Shown here: piece by piece, positions 34,210 to 44,671 of the stretch | Layout: each line of letters begins with the position of its first letter | Position numbering within the stretch: the stretch's first letter is position 1 | Assembly (NCBI GenBank): GCA_037968815.1 | Contig: JBBKWF010000002.1 | Location: 283,349 to 347,348, forward strand | Source of the DNA: Pseudopedobacter sp037968815 | Lineage (GTDB): Bacteria > Bacteroidota > Bacteroidia > Sphingobacteriales > Sphingobacteriaceae | Reading direction: 5' to 3' | Length of the DNA: 64,000 bases | Translations under genes and position numbers: made by a program | Notes under the pieces: generated by a model | What the model saw: only the letters and a program-made list of their open reading frames with translations | What the model was told of the DNA's origin: nothing | Databases searched by the model: none

Positions 34210-36498
34210 TTATTTGATGATAAATTTTGCTTTAAGGTCTGATATTGAAACTTCAAAATCACCAGGTTCAACAACACTTTCATTATTTGCGTTAACAAAA
34301 GAAAAAGCCGTTTTATCAATTTTAAAAGTAATCGTTTTGCTTTCGCCAGGGGCAAGGCTTATCTTTTGAAAACCCTTTAATCTTTTTACGTCTGGCGTAA
34401 TGCTAGCGTACAGATCTGACAGATATAAGTCAACTACTTCTTTACCTTCTCGGTTACCTGTGTTTTTTACATCTACGGTTATAGTAAGTTGATCATTTGC
34501 CTTAAGGTTGTTTGAACTCAACTTTAAGTTGCTATAGGCAAATGTGGTATAACTTAAGCCAAAGCCAAATTCGTATTGTGGGTTGTAATCAGCATCATAG
34601 TTATAAACGCCTTCAACTACACTTCTGCTTTCAGATGGTTTATGGTTATAATTAGCCAATGAGTTTGGAAACTTAGGATAGTTAAAAGGTAATTTACCTG
34701 ATGGGTTTTCATCACCAAATAAAATATTCGCCAAAGCATCGCCACCAAAATTACCAGGCAAATAAGCCATTAAAATGCCCTGAATTAAAGGCTCAAATTT
34801 ACTAATGATACGCGGACGCCCTTCGTTTAAAATTAAAATTACAGGTTTACCGGTTGCCGCTAGCTTTTTAGCATATTCTGTTTGCAAATCAGATAAGTAT
34901 AGGTCACTTAAGTTACCTGGAACTTCGGTATAGGTATTCTCTCCTACGCAAAACACAATAACATCAGCATCTTTTGCTGCGGCAATTGCTTCGTCCATTT
35001 TATCGGCGTATTCCTCAAAATACTTACCATCCATTTTATAACTGACGCCAGGTATAAAAGTGGTGTTTTTTAAACCGTTCTTATTTTGAACTGCTTCTAC
35101 AATAGTGTTGTATTTTGCAGCAAAATCTTCCACTTTTTCTCCTTGCCAAGAGTAGGACCAGCCACCATTTAAGGTACGCATAGAGTTTGCGTTTGGTCCG
35201 GTAACAAGTACTTTAGTCGATTTTTTTAGTGGCAAAATGTTATTGTTGTTTTTTAACAACGTAATAGACTCAACCGTGGCTTGGTAAGCTGCGTCTTCAA
35301 ACTCTTTACTGCCAAATTTTGGATAGTCTTTATAGTTAGTTACTGGTGTATCAAACAAACCTAATTGGTACTTCAATGTTAATATACGAGTAACTGCTTC
35401 GTCAATTCTGCTTTGTTTTACTTTTCCTTCTTTTACTAATGCAATTAAATCATCGCAAAAAGGTTCGTATTTATAGGCAATCATTGACATATCAATGCCG
35501 GCATTAATAGCCATCATTACCGCTTCTTTGTTGCTAGTGGCAACACGATCTCTGGCGTACAAATTTTCTATATCACCCCAATCTGTTACAACCACACCTT
35601 TAAAGCCCAATTCATTACGTAATAGCTCAGTAAGAATTTTGTAGTTAGCATGTACCGGAATACCATTTATCAAACCAGAATTAATCATGATGGTATGCGC
35701 ACCGGCATCTATAGCGGCTTTAAATGGAGGTAAATGATATTCGCGTAAAGCTTGGTCTGATATGTATGCAGGAGTTCTGTCTTTACCTGAAGCAGCTACT
35801 TGGTAGCCGATAAAGTGCTTTAGACATGAAGCTACATTAAAAGGAGAAGAGATGTTATTGTCATCACCTTCGTATCCTTTTATTACGACTTTACCAATTT
35901 CTGAAGTAAGAAAAGGATCTTCGCCATAGGTTTCCCAAATTCTAGGAAAGCGTGGGTCTGGACCTAAATCTAATACCGGAGAAAAGTTCCAAGGAATACC
36001 GCTTGCTCTAGTTTCATAAGCGGTTATTTGTGCACCTTTTTTAATTAAATCTAGGTTACGACTAGCCGCTTGGCCAATTTGCTGTGGAAAAAAAGTTGCC
36101 CCAGCGGTATAAGTTGTTCCGTGGATAGCATCCACACCGTAAATTATCGGGATGTTTAATCTACCTTTTCCAACTTTTTGAATTCCTGAAATGATTTTAT
36201 ACCATTCTTCTGGTGTTCTAGCTCTGTTATTTGCGGTATTTAGTATCGACCCAACTTTATATTTGTCGAAAGCATCCGCCATTACTTTTGGATCTAACTC
36301 CACTGGTTCAAAACTGCTAAAGCGATCTTTACCCTTGGTAATTACATCTAAAGTGACTTGCGCCATTTGACCAACTTTTTCTTCGAGGGTCATTTTAGAT
36401 ACAAGGTCTTTTACCTTTTTATTTACCGGATCCTGAGGTTGTGCAACAACAAAAATAGATTGAGCTGCAAAAAGCATGGTTAAAATTGTTCTCTTCAT
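34210..36498 (-). CDS. bglX: Glycoside hydrolase family 3 beta-glucosidase, BglX-like
   Basis: A 762-residue enzyme with a Sec signal peptide (ending VVAQ), so probably periplasmic. GH3 N domain: catalytic nucleophile Asp306 in VVVTDWGDIENLY; IIYGVDAIHGTTY and GSDxRFPRIWETYGEDPFL-like segments line the active site. GH3 C domain and a C-terminal fibronectin-III-like domain (~residues 665-755) follow. It would release glucose from short beta-glucosides, here most likely laminari-oligosaccharides. It is 34 bases downstream of the GH81 gene and probably co-transcribed with it. The exact linkage preference is inferred from the neighbourhood. Confidence 0.92.
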   Translation of the reverse strand: MKRTILTMLFAAQSIFVVAQPQDPVNKKVKDLVSKMTLEEKVGQMAQVTLDVITKGKDRFSSFEPVELDPKVMADAFDKYKVGSILNTANNRARTPEEWYKIISGIQKVGKGRLNIPIIYGVDAIHGTTYTAGATFFPQQIGQAASRNLDLIKKGAQITAYETRASGIPWNFSPVLDLGPDPRFPRIWETYGEDPFLTSEIGKVVIKGYEGDDNNISSPFNVASCLKHFIGYQVAASGKDRTPAYISDQALREYHLPPFKAAIDAGAHTIMINSGLINGIPVHANYKILTELLRNELGFKGVVVTDWGDIENLYARDRVATSNKEAVMMAINAGIDMSMIAYKYEPFCDDLIALVKEGKVKQSRIDEAVTRILTLKYQLGLFDTPVTNYKDYPKFGSKEFEDAAYQATVESITLLKNNNNILPLKKSTKVLVTGPNANSMRTLNGGWSYSWQGEKVEDFAAKYNTIVEAVQNKNGLKNTTFIPGVSYKMDGKYFEEYADKMDEAIAAAKDADVIVFCVGENTYTEVPGNLSDLYLSDLQTEYAKKLAATGKPVILILNEGRPRIISKFEPLIQGILMAYLPGNFGGDALANILFGDENPSGKLPFNYPKFPNSLANYNHKPSESRSVVEGVYNYDADYNPQYEFGFGLSYTTFAYSNLKLSSNNLKANDQLTITVDVKNTGNREGKEVVDLYLSDLYASITPDVKRLKGFQKISLAPGESKTITFKIDKTAFSFVNANNESVVEPGDFEVSISDLKAKFIIK

Positions 36499-36532
36499 TT
36501 CTTTGAATTATAAATTTCTCTGGTGTTATTGT

Positions 36533-39500
36533 TTAATGCGCTACTATTATTTTAGTTGTATAATGAGAACCATCCTCTTTACTAACTTTAATAATGTAAA
36601 CTCCGTCTGCTAAATGAGAGACATCAATTTTGTTTGTTTTGATGGCTTGTAATTTTAAGATGCCACTTGATGCGAAAATTGAAACAGAGCTTACGTTAGC
36701 GCCTTGTATATTAATGTATTGACTTGTAGGGTTCGGGTGAATTGTTATTTGTGAGGGTGAAAGCGAAAAATTAACTGCTTTTATACCTAATACTGTTCGT
36801 TTTCCGTCTATATCAGTATGGGAAAGCTTATAGTAATTGACTCCTGATACAGGGCTGTGGTCTGTATAGTTATAGTTACTTAAGTTATCATTAAGCTTTA
36901 TACTTGTTAATGATTCAAAATTGACTCCATCTATACTTCGCTCTAAAACAAAATTGCTGTTTGCTGTTTCAAAACCTTGGTTTCCGTTTGATGCACCTAA
37001 AGTGATTTTCCAATTAAGATCTACAGCCGAGTTTTTTATTGAAGCATTATAAGACTGAAGATAAGCTATGGCTAATGCCTGAGGGTCATAGACAACAGGG
37101 AGTGACACCGTTGCATGAGCTGAAGAAGCAATAATAGTTGCCTGTCCATAAAAGTTAGAACTGAAAAGCCCATTAGTACTAATATTACCTACACCACTTA
37201 TACTCCACTGTAGCGTTGGGTTTGTTATTTCAATATGGTCTTTATCAAAAACTTTTACAGCATACTGTACTGGAGTACCATCTGCTATCCTAGTAATTGG
37301 ATCTACAAACTCAATGGTATAAGGTTCAAGGCTTGTCAGTTTTTTTCCGTAAACTCTGAACTCAAACACAGAATAACCCCATTGAGTTAACCGTTTACTA
37401 GCCTTTAAGCGGATATACCTTCCCATACCGGAAAGTGCCCATTCATCTGTTCGGGAACCAGTTTGGGTAATACCCGTTACTGTTTTTATAGTCGTCCAGC
37501 TTTGTTTATCTTTTGAAATTTGAATTTCATAATCTTTAGCAGATGCGGTTTCCCATAACACTTGCACTTTAGTTAATTGGTAAGCATCTTGTAAGTCGAC
37601 AATAAACCATTCGTTATCGCTTCCTTGTACACTCTCCCATCTAGTGCCTGTATTTCCGTCAACAGCGCCAGCAGCGTTAGTGCCAGAAGAAACTTCTATT
37701 GGTTTACGCAATGCTAAATTTAGGTTGTCAGCGGTGTAAACCTCAATAGTTACCTTTGTCGATACAGAACCTGAGGTAGCAGTAACTACGTATAAGTTTG
37801 GTGAAGTGGCAGAAAATTGGCCATTAGCATTTACCACCCCTCCAATTGTTGACCAAGTAACTCCAGCAGGAGGAGTAAATATATCGCCATACTGATCATA
37901 ACCTACAACGCTTAGTTGTGTTAGCTCATTTGGGGTTAATAATACTCTTTCAGCGGTAAGGGTTAGCTTATCTAAAACTTTTTGGCTTTTTACTATTATT
38001 GGGAAGTTGACTATTAATGAGCCATAAGAAACCGTTAAAGTATATTCGCCAACACTTTGTGGAGTAAACACTCCTTGTTGAGTAATAGTGCCACCGGCAT
38101 CAACAGACCAGCTTAAACTTTCGGTAGAAGAGTAAGCCAATTGATACTGATCTAAAACATTAGCGGTAATCGCTAGGTTAGTATTTAGGTAGGCCACTAA
38201 AGGATTAGGGTTTAATACAATAGAAGTTGCCTCTGGAGCTTTCCAAAAGTCAGTTCCATAAACTTCAAGCTCTTTTATACTGGTACCATAAGCGCTACTT
38301 CGTTGCAATGATAAAACTCTAAGGTACCTAGCGGCAACAGGGGCAATATTAAGAACTTCGTTTACTCCAGGACCATTAGTTGTAGAATAAGCAATAGACC
38401 AGTTTATTTCATCTACAGATACTAATATTTGGTATGAACGAGCAAAAGAGTTATCCCAAAATAATTTGATTTTGTTAACTACAAATGTGTCTATCAAATC
38501 TACCTGAATGTACTCGTTATCTTTAAATGCACTTCCCCAACGAGTAGTGGTTGTACCATCATTAAGACCTTGAGGTAAAGTAGCGGCATTTTCATAGCTA
38601 CTTGCAAATACAGGTTTATTAAGCGCTAAATTTGTAGCCGTTAGCTCGTCAACATTAACAGTTGCTGTATCTTTTACAGTTCCGCCATTACTTACTTTTA
38701 TTTTGTATTGCCCTACGCTATTAGCGGTAAATGTACTGCCAGAAAGTGAGCCATTTGTGCCTGCAATAATTTCATAAGTTAAATTAGAGCTTGGGAAATC
38801 GACACCAAATTGGTCTTTAGCATTGGTAGTAAAAGTGATGTTTTCTCCTTTTATTAAGGAAGTTTGTTTAGGCGATATCACTACAGAAGCTAATTTAATG
38901 CTCTCTTCTACCAGAAAACTAGCCGTAGTAGTAAAGTTGCCAACTTTAACTTTTACAGTTGCACTGCCGTAATTTGTGGGGGTAAACGTACCGCTACTGT
39001 TAACTGTACCTTCGCCAGTTTGCAACTCAAATTGTGGGGTTATCTGAAATTCGTCTCCAAACTGATCATAACCTTTTGCTGTTAAAGTCTTTGACTCACC
39101 CTCTTTCATCTGTGCAAAGTTTGGAGTTACATCTATGCCAAATAAAGCAGGTGTAACTCCAATTGGAGGTACTCCGTAAACTTCAAACTCAAAAAGAGAA
39201 TAACCGTAAATTGAAGATCTTTGTAGCCCCTTCATTTTAATATAACGAGCTGTTTTATTGATCTCTTGAATTTCAGTTTTACCTAAACCATTTACTGTTT
39301 TCACAGTTTCCCATGTTACGGCATCATTTGATATCTGAATTTCATATAAACTGGCATAAGCATTTTGCCAAACTATAGAAAGGTAGCTGATAAACGATGG
39401 CGTTTGTAGGTCAACATAAATCCATTGATTATCAGAGTGGGCACTACCCCATCTTGTGGTGTAATTTCCGTCGGTTGCACTTACGGTTTTTGTGCCTACA

Positions 39501-42409
39501 TTTTCTTCTGAAGAAGAATAAGCAGTTTTACCCAAAGCAATATTTCTAAACTTAGGAGTTAAGTACACCTCTTTGCTATAAAGTTGACCGCCAGCAGTTG
39601 CTTTTATGTTATATATACCAACTTCCTGTACGTTTAAAATCGAATCTGATTTTACTTTATCTGTCCCTTTAAAAATCTCCCATGTAACTGGAGTTAAAAA
39701 TGGTTGGTTATACTGGTCTTTCATGTCTAAAGTGAAATTAACAGTAGTCCCTTTTTCAATATAATAATTATCAGCAGGCAGTAAACTAGCAGTTGTAAGT
39801 TCTGGTAAGCTGTTTATTTTTAAAGTGATGTTTTGAGACAAGCCCGCGGTTGATACGCTAACTATACTTTCTCCGATTGAACTTGGAGCACTAAAAACAC
39901 CGGTATTTAAAACTGTACCATTACCGTTTGTACTCCAGCTAAATGGTGCATCCATGGTTGCACCATATTGATCTAATAATACAGCTGTTAAAGTGGCATC
40001 TGTACCTGGTGCTACTACATTGTTGTGAGGTGCTGTTATTTCAATTTTGGTGGCAATTGGGTTATCTGAGTAAACAGTAAGTTTATTTGCAGGAGCTTTT
40101 ATCTCTAAAATCTCGCTACCGTTTTGATAAAATTTAACTTTTTTCTCTGTATTTTCTGGGTTATAAACCATGTAGGTATAAACACCAGTAACGGGGTGTT
40201 TGTAGGTAGTAGCTGTGGGTACATCCGCATTTATATCCCAACATATATCACCATAAGTTCTATGCGAATGTGTAGTAAAGTAGGTAATACCGCCAGTATC
40301 TGTATTTTTAACAACAGGCATTTGTGCATCCCACAGTCTATCAAATACGGAGGCTGCGCTATCCGGATTAAATATTTGCAAGTAAGAAAGCACAACGTTA
40401 CCTAAGCCAGACTCAGTGCTTAACGATGATGTTGTTCCTGTTTGGGTTTCCCATCCCTTAATATCTTTATATTGCCACATTTGGCTATAATCCCATTCGG
40501 CGAAGTTTAAATCTTCATACAGATATTTTAAACCGGGTGTAATTGGTAACCACTGTATGGAGTGCATCCAAACAGGATCTCCAGAAAACCAGGTCCACCA
40601 GCCAATCCCCTGTGTGGTAAGGTTACTGTTGTAAGGCTTATCATAACGAGTGTAATCTATATTTTCTTTATCTCTATCAAACCAATATTCTGCTGTTCCA
40701 CGGGCTTCTAAAGTCCATCCAAATATTCCGGCATCACGCATTTCTTTGTTTCCGGTAGCAACACCAAGCATATACATACCGGCCCAGCTTTGCATGGCTT
40801 CAGAAGTAGATTCTTGCCCATTTCCATTGGCAGAGCCTAAACCACCTGCGTAAGAGTGACCACTCCAAGGGTCAAGCGTACGAAACATTGGGAAATCATT
40901 GTCATTTCTATCCCAATTGGCATAATCCTTTACTAAAAGGGTAGCCATCTCACCATATTTATTTTTAAAGTCTTCGTCAAACAAAGCCAAAATCCCGCTT
41001 GCTAAAGTGAAGTATCCGTAATGGAAATGATGGTCATTAAATGCATCCGAATCGTAACTTGTATTATAGCCAATTAGAGCACCCCAACGTTGGTAACGAG
41101 CAAAAAAGTAACTGCTTTCGCCAGGGGTATAGGTAAGCCAATTACTTAAAGCATCTTTTAAACGGGTTTTGCATTTTTCGTACAATTCGGTTTCGCCCAT
41201 TTCATGCGCAAACGTCATGTACATTGCCATTTGAATTAAGCCTTTACCGCCCCAATAAGTATCAGAACCAAAGCCACCTTTATTGGCATAATCAGAGATC
41301 ATTTGTTTCATTCTCTCTTTTTGGTAAGGATTATTTAGGTTGTTATCAACTAATGGATTTGCAAAAAACGGGAGCATTCCATTAAACTTATAGGTAATAT
41401 CAAACGTTTTCCCGGTAGCCATTTTCATCTTACCCCTTGGAGTAAGGTACTCTAAGCCGGTAAAGCCAAAATTGATAACTGAATTTTTATAGTGATGAGG
41501 AATAAAACCTTGTAATACGTTTGTTTGGGTTTTTCCTTCAAGGTTTTCTGTTTGTAAAGTCCACGTGGTTTTTACATCACCAGTGGGTTCATTATAATCC
41601 CAACTAACAGTTGTGTTTCTTGGGATAGTATAAGCATACTCGGCAAAAGTGTTGAAATCTGCCTTTGAAGGTAGTACGCCAATAGATAAGTATTGCTTTG
41701 CAACGTCTTGATACCTAACTTCAATTAGGTTGTCTTTTTGGGTGAAAGTTGTTCCTTCCGGAGCAAATATTCCATATATATCACCACCAATGTCTATTGT
41801 AAACTTGCTGCCAACATAGGGTAATGTTATTACTTGACCACTAGCATCATTTAAAACACCAGTGCCAATTTTTAATTGTAAGGTTAGGTTTTTTGATTCG
41901 ACCCAAGTAAATGGAACACCATGTACAGATGTAACCAACATTTCCTTATTGCCGTCTTTCATTAAAAAACTCAATCCCCAATCATTCCAGCTATCTGCAT
42001 CTGCAGATGTTGGTTTAAATTTTTCTCCTGAAACTTCTATTTTAGAATTCCATTTCATTTCACGGCCTGTAGCCTCCCATGCTCGCGGATAGGCTACAAA
42101 AAAACCATATTCTTCGGCATTTACTACCTGCGGATATGACCATAAGTTTCCAGAGTACTGGCTAACTAATAAATCTGTCCACCAGTCATTTGTAGGGATA
42201 GGTTTCCCATTATTTTTATCAGTAATATATAATTTGCGGTTTTCCATTAACCGACTTTGATCCCCGTTTCTTTCGCTGGTTCTGCTTTTATAAAGCGGTG
42301 TATAGCTAGCATAGCTACCATTACCTACATTGATTGGTTCTTGAGCATAGGCAATACTTATGCTTCCTGCTAATAAAAGCAGTAAAAAAAACGAAGGTTT
42401 AAACCTCAT
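36533..42409 (-). CDS. Giant modular GH81 endo-beta-1,3-glucanase with discoidin and Ig-like modules, T9SS-exported
   Basis: A 1958-residue secreted protein. Signal peptide (ending AYAQ); GH81 catalytic region (~residues 25-740) starting PIPTNDWWTDLLV, with catalytic-region acids Asp459 in NDHHFHYGYF and Glu533/Glu537 in ESTSEAMQSW. Seven Ig-like modules, most marked by a D-Q-(Y/F)-G/N-type motif, alternate with three F5/8C discoidin modules (~954-1080, ~1259-1385, ~1560-1685). A T9SS type A sorting domain ends the chain (~1885-1958; PNPTSQYINIQG). GH81 enzymes cut beta-1,3-glucan internally. It heads the GH81-GH3 unit; a terminator of the previous gene lies just upstream. Confidence 0.9.
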   Translation of the reverse strand: MRFKPSFFLLLLLAGSISIAYAQEPINVGNGSYASYTPLYKSRTSERNGDQSRLMENRKLYITDKNNGKPIPTNDWWTDLLVSQYSGNLWSYPQVVNAEEYGFFVAYPRAWEATGREMKWNSKIEVSGEKFKPTSADADSWNDWGLSFLMKDGNKEMLVTSVHGVPFTWVESKNLTLQLKIGTGVLNDASGQVITLPYVGSKFTIDIGGDIYGIFAPEGTTFTQKDNLIEVRYQDVAKQYLSIGVLPSKADFNTFAEYAYTIPRNTTVSWDYNEPTGDVKTTWTLQTENLEGKTQTNVLQGFIPHHYKNSVINFGFTGLEYLTPRGKMKMATGKTFDITYKFNGMLPFFANPLVDNNLNNPYQKERMKQMISDYANKGGFGSDTYWGGKGLIQMAMYMTFAHEMGETELYEKCKTRLKDALSNWLTYTPGESSYFFARYQRWGALIGYNTSYDSDAFNDHHFHYGYFTLASGILALFDEDFKNKYGEMATLLVKDYANWDRNDNDFPMFRTLDPWSGHSYAGGLGSANGNGQESTSEAMQSWAGMYMLGVATGNKEMRDAGIFGWTLEARGTAEYWFDRDKENIDYTRYDKPYNSNLTTQGIGWWTWFSGDPVWMHSIQWLPITPGLKYLYEDLNFAEWDYSQMWQYKDIKGWETQTGTTSSLSTESGLGNVVLSYLQIFNPDSAASVFDRLWDAQMPVVKNTDTGGITYFTTHSHRTYGDICWDINADVPTATTYKHPVTGVYTYMVYNPENTEKKVKFYQNGSEILEIKAPANKLTVYSDNPIATKIEITAPHNNVVAPGTDATLTAVLLDQYGATMDAPFSWSTNGNGTVLNTGVFSAPSSIGESIVSVSTAGLSQNITLKINSLPELTTASLLPADNYYIEKGTTVNFTLDMKDQYNQPFLTPVTWEIFKGTDKVKSDSILNVQEVGIYNIKATAGGQLYSKEVYLTPKFRNIALGKTAYSSSEENVGTKTVSATDGNYTTRWGSAHSDNQWIYVDLQTPSFISYLSIVWQNAYASLYEIQISNDAVTWETVKTVNGLGKTEIQEINKTARYIKMKGLQRSSIYGYSLFEFEVYGVPPIGVTPALFGIDVTPNFAQMKEGESKTLTAKGYDQFGDEFQITPQFELQTGEGTVNSSGTFTPTNYGSATVKVKVGNFTTTASFLVEESIKLASVVISPKQTSLIKGENITFTTNAKDQFGVDFPSSNLTYEIIAGTNGSLSGSTFTANSVGQYKIKVSNGGTVKDTATVNVDELTATNLALNKPVFASSYENAATLPQGLNDGTTTTRWGSAFKDNEYIQVDLIDTFVVNKIKLFWDNSFARSYQILVSVDEINWSIAYSTTNGPGVNEVLNIAPVAARYLRVLSLQRSSAYGTSIKELEVYGTDFWKAPEATSIVLNPNPLVAYLNTNLAITANVLDQYQLAYSSTESLSWSVDAGGTITQQGVFTPQSVGEYTLTVSYGSLIVNFPIIVKSQKVLDKLTLTAERVLLTPNELTQLSVVGYDQYGDIFTPPAGVTWSTIGGVVNANGQFSATSPNLYVVTATSGSVSTKVTIEVYTADNLNLALRKPIEVSSGTNAAGAVDGNTGTRWESVQGSDNEWFIVDLQDAYQLTKVQVLWETASAKDYEIQISKDKQSWTTIKTVTGITQTGSRTDEWALSGMGRYIRLKASKRLTQWGYSVFEFRVYGKKLTSLEPYTIEFVDPITRIADGTPVQYAVKVFDKDHIEITNPTLQWSISGVGNISTNGLFSSNFYGQATIIASSAHATVSLPVVYDPQALAIAYLQSYNASIKNSAVDLNWKITLGASNGNQGFETANSNFVLERSIDGVNFESLTSIKLNDNLSNYNYTDHSPVSGVNYYKLSHTDIDGKRTVLGIKAVNFSLSPSQITIHPNPTSQYINIQGANVSSVSIFASSGILKLQAIKTNKIDVSHLADGVYIIKVSKEDGSHYTTKIIVAH

Positions 42410-42521
42410 AATAAAATTAGATTGAAGAAGCTTTTATTTTATAAAAAACTTATTAGGTTAAAGTTGACTGCCTTCTTTAAAGCAGTTGTATTAGGTGTTA
42501 AATTGGTTTTGCAAGATTAAA

Positions 42522-42558
42522 AAAAACCATTCCTCATTAATGATGAGGAATGGTTTTT
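42522..42558 (-). terminator. Terminator after the discoidin-domain T9SS gene
   Basis: Perfect 16-base arms (42522-42537 and 42543-42558) around a 5-base loop, ending in a run of T on the minus strand. It separates the GH81-GH3 unit from the upstream gene. Confidence 0.88.
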
Positions 42559-42563
42559 AATTA

Positions 42564-44558
42564 TTATTCTACAATTAATCTTAAGGTTTGTCCTTCAACA
42601 TTAACTAAATAAAGACCTGAAACTAGTTGTGTTGATATAGATACAGTTGCTGTACCAGAAACCACATTTACATTACCTTGGTAAACAGACTTACCTAATA
42701 AGCTAGTTATGCTTACAGCAACTTGACCATCTTGTTGGTTAGCTAAGCTTAGGTTAAATTTATTGCCTTGTAAAGGGTTAGGGTATAAAACAGAATTTGC
42801 CGTTTTAATATTTACTTGTTGGCTTTTTACACCTAAAACTTTGCTAGTACCGTTTAAGTCTACTTGGGTTAATCTGTAGTAATTAGTACCATTGCTTGGT
42901 GTTGCATCAACATAAGTGTAGTTTAAACGAGTATTACTGTTGCTGTTTTTTGAAGCGAATTGTGCTACTGTAGTAAATGTTATACCGTCAGTACTTTTTT
43001 CTACTATAAAGTGGCTGTTATTTAATTCAGAAGAAGTTGACCAATTTAAAGCAACTTGACCATTGGTTTGTAATTTAGTATCAAAACTGATGAGTGAAAC
43101 AGGTAAAACAACTGCAGCAGGTGTGCCCATTATAACCATTTCGAAAATAGAGTACCCGTAAATACCTGACCTTACTGTTCCATACATTCTTACGTAACGC
43201 CCTGTACCTGTAACTGCCCAGTCATTTTGAACAGCTGTGTTTCCGGTTACAGTTTTAACGGTTGTCCATGAACTTGCATCATTAGAAACTTGAATTAAAT
43301 AATCTGCAGCTTTTGCGTTCTGCCATGTGATATTAACATTAGTTATATCATATGACTCTTGTAGGTCAACATAAATCCATTGTGGATCGCTGAAATCACT
43401 TTCCCAACGTGTTCCTGCATTACCGTCAAAAGCTAGACTTGCCGCTCCTTTTACATCAGTTGAAGCAGTACTTGTTTTGCCTAATGCTAGATTTGCTGTA
43501 GCACAACTTCCAACGGTAAAACTGTGTTTTGTAGCACTATTATCTTTATTTCCGCCGGTAGGCATGCTATATGTAAAGTAAAAATAAATTAGTGTACCCT
43601 GTGCCGCAGTTAATTGATAAGGCGTGTTTGGCGTAATTGTATTTGCGCCCATGGCTGCGCCTGGGTCTGTACCATAATAAAATAGTAATGTTGAACTACC
43701 TACTGTTGGCCTGTTAGGGTTAGGTATAAATGTGATCGTTGGGTTGTTGTTATCCCATGAAAATTTATAAGTATAGTCACTGTCTTTTCCTAAACCACCA
43801 CAAGAAGGTGTGATTACAGGAATAGAAGAAACAAGCGTTATTGGAGATGAAATTGTAAAGTCACCATCATCATCAATTGCTTTTGCAGTAACAATATAAC
43901 TACCGTTTGTAACACCAGTCCATGTGTATGTGTAAGGTGCTGTTAAATCTTCGCCAAGTTTTGTTGCACCATTGTAGAATTCAACTTTCGTAACTGTACC
44001 ATCAGTATCGGTTGCAGTAGCTGCGATATTAAAAGTTGCAGGACTAGTAAGAGAAGTATTGTTTCCTGGACTAGTGATACTTACAGAAGGAGCAACGTTG
44101 TTTCCTGGGTTTACACCATAAACTTCTAATTCATAAATTGAATAGCCGTATGGGAGTTGTCTTAGGGTACAGTAGATTCTTACATACCTTCCGGAGGCTG
44201 TTAAACCGGTATAATCGTTGTTACTAATAGTGTTGCCAGTTATGGTTTGTATAGCTGTCCAGCTAGACGCATCATTAGAAACTTCAACCTTAAAATCTTT
44301 TCCACCTGCAGCTTCCCAATAAATGTTAACCCTGCTAATATTATGTATAGCTCCAAGATCAACATATAGCCACTGTGTAAAATCTCCCTGGGCACTTTCC
44401 CAACGATTAGGACCTGTAATGGTGCCGTCAACAACGGAAGAAGCACCGTTTCCTGATGAGATAAATACAGATTTGCTTAATGCCACATTAGTTTGTGCAC
44501 TTGCGAAAGTTGCGCAAGACAAAAGGAGTGCGAAAAAAAAAGTAATTTTTTGTTTCAT
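42564..44558 (-). CDS. Discoidin-domain carbohydrate-binding protein exported by T9SS
   Basis: A 664-residue protein without a catalytic domain. Signal peptide (ending SAQT), F5/8C discoidin module (~24-150), Ig-like module (~155-245; TDTDGTVTKVEFYNGATKLG), a Cys-flanked module of unknown type (~250-350; YTYKFSWDNNNPTITFIPNP), a second discoidin module (~353-480), and a T9SS sorting domain (~590-664; YPNPLQGNKFNLSL). The discoidin modules closely resemble those of the adjacent GH81. It probably holds glucan at the cell surface or on secreted enzyme. It has its own unit, framed by two terminators. Confidence 0.82.
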   Translation of the reverse strand: MKQKITFFFALLLSCATFASAQTNVALSKSVFISSGNGASSVVDGTITGPNRWESAQGDFTQWLYVDLGAIHNISRVNIYWEAAGGKDFKVEVSNDASSWTAIQTITGNTISNNDYTGLTASGRYVRIYCTLRQLPYGYSIYELEVYGVNPGNNVAPSVSITSPGNNTSLTSPATFNIAATATDTDGTVTKVEFYNGATKLGEDLTAPYTYTWTGVTNGSYIVTAKAIDDDGDFTISSPITLVSSIPVITPSCGGLGKDSDYTYKFSWDNNNPTITFIPNPNRPTVGSSTLLFYYGTDPGAAMGANTITPNTPYQLTAAQGTLIYFYFTYSMPTGGNKDNSATKHSFTVGSCATANLALGKTSTASTDVKGAASLAFDGNAGTRWESDFSDPQWIYVDLQESYDITNVNITWQNAKAADYLIQVSNDASSWTTVKTVTGNTAVQNDWAVTGTGRYVRMYGTVRSGIYGYSIFEMVIMGTPAAVVLPVSLISFDTKLQTNGQVALNWSTSSELNNSHFIVEKSTDGITFTTVAQFASKNSNSNTRLNYTYVDATPSNGTNYYRLTQVDLNGTSKVLGVKSQQVNIKTANSVLYPNPLQGNKFNLSLANQQDGQVAVSITSLLGKSVYQGNVNVVSGTATVSISTQLVSGLYLVNVEGQTLRLIVE

Positions 44559-44671
44559 GATTTAATTGTTAAATGAATATATTGGTTAGTAATATTTATT
44601 AGGAGCTTCCAAAAGCTTGAACAATATTAGATTAAATGAGTTTAAAAAAACAATTTTCCACTACAACAAAA

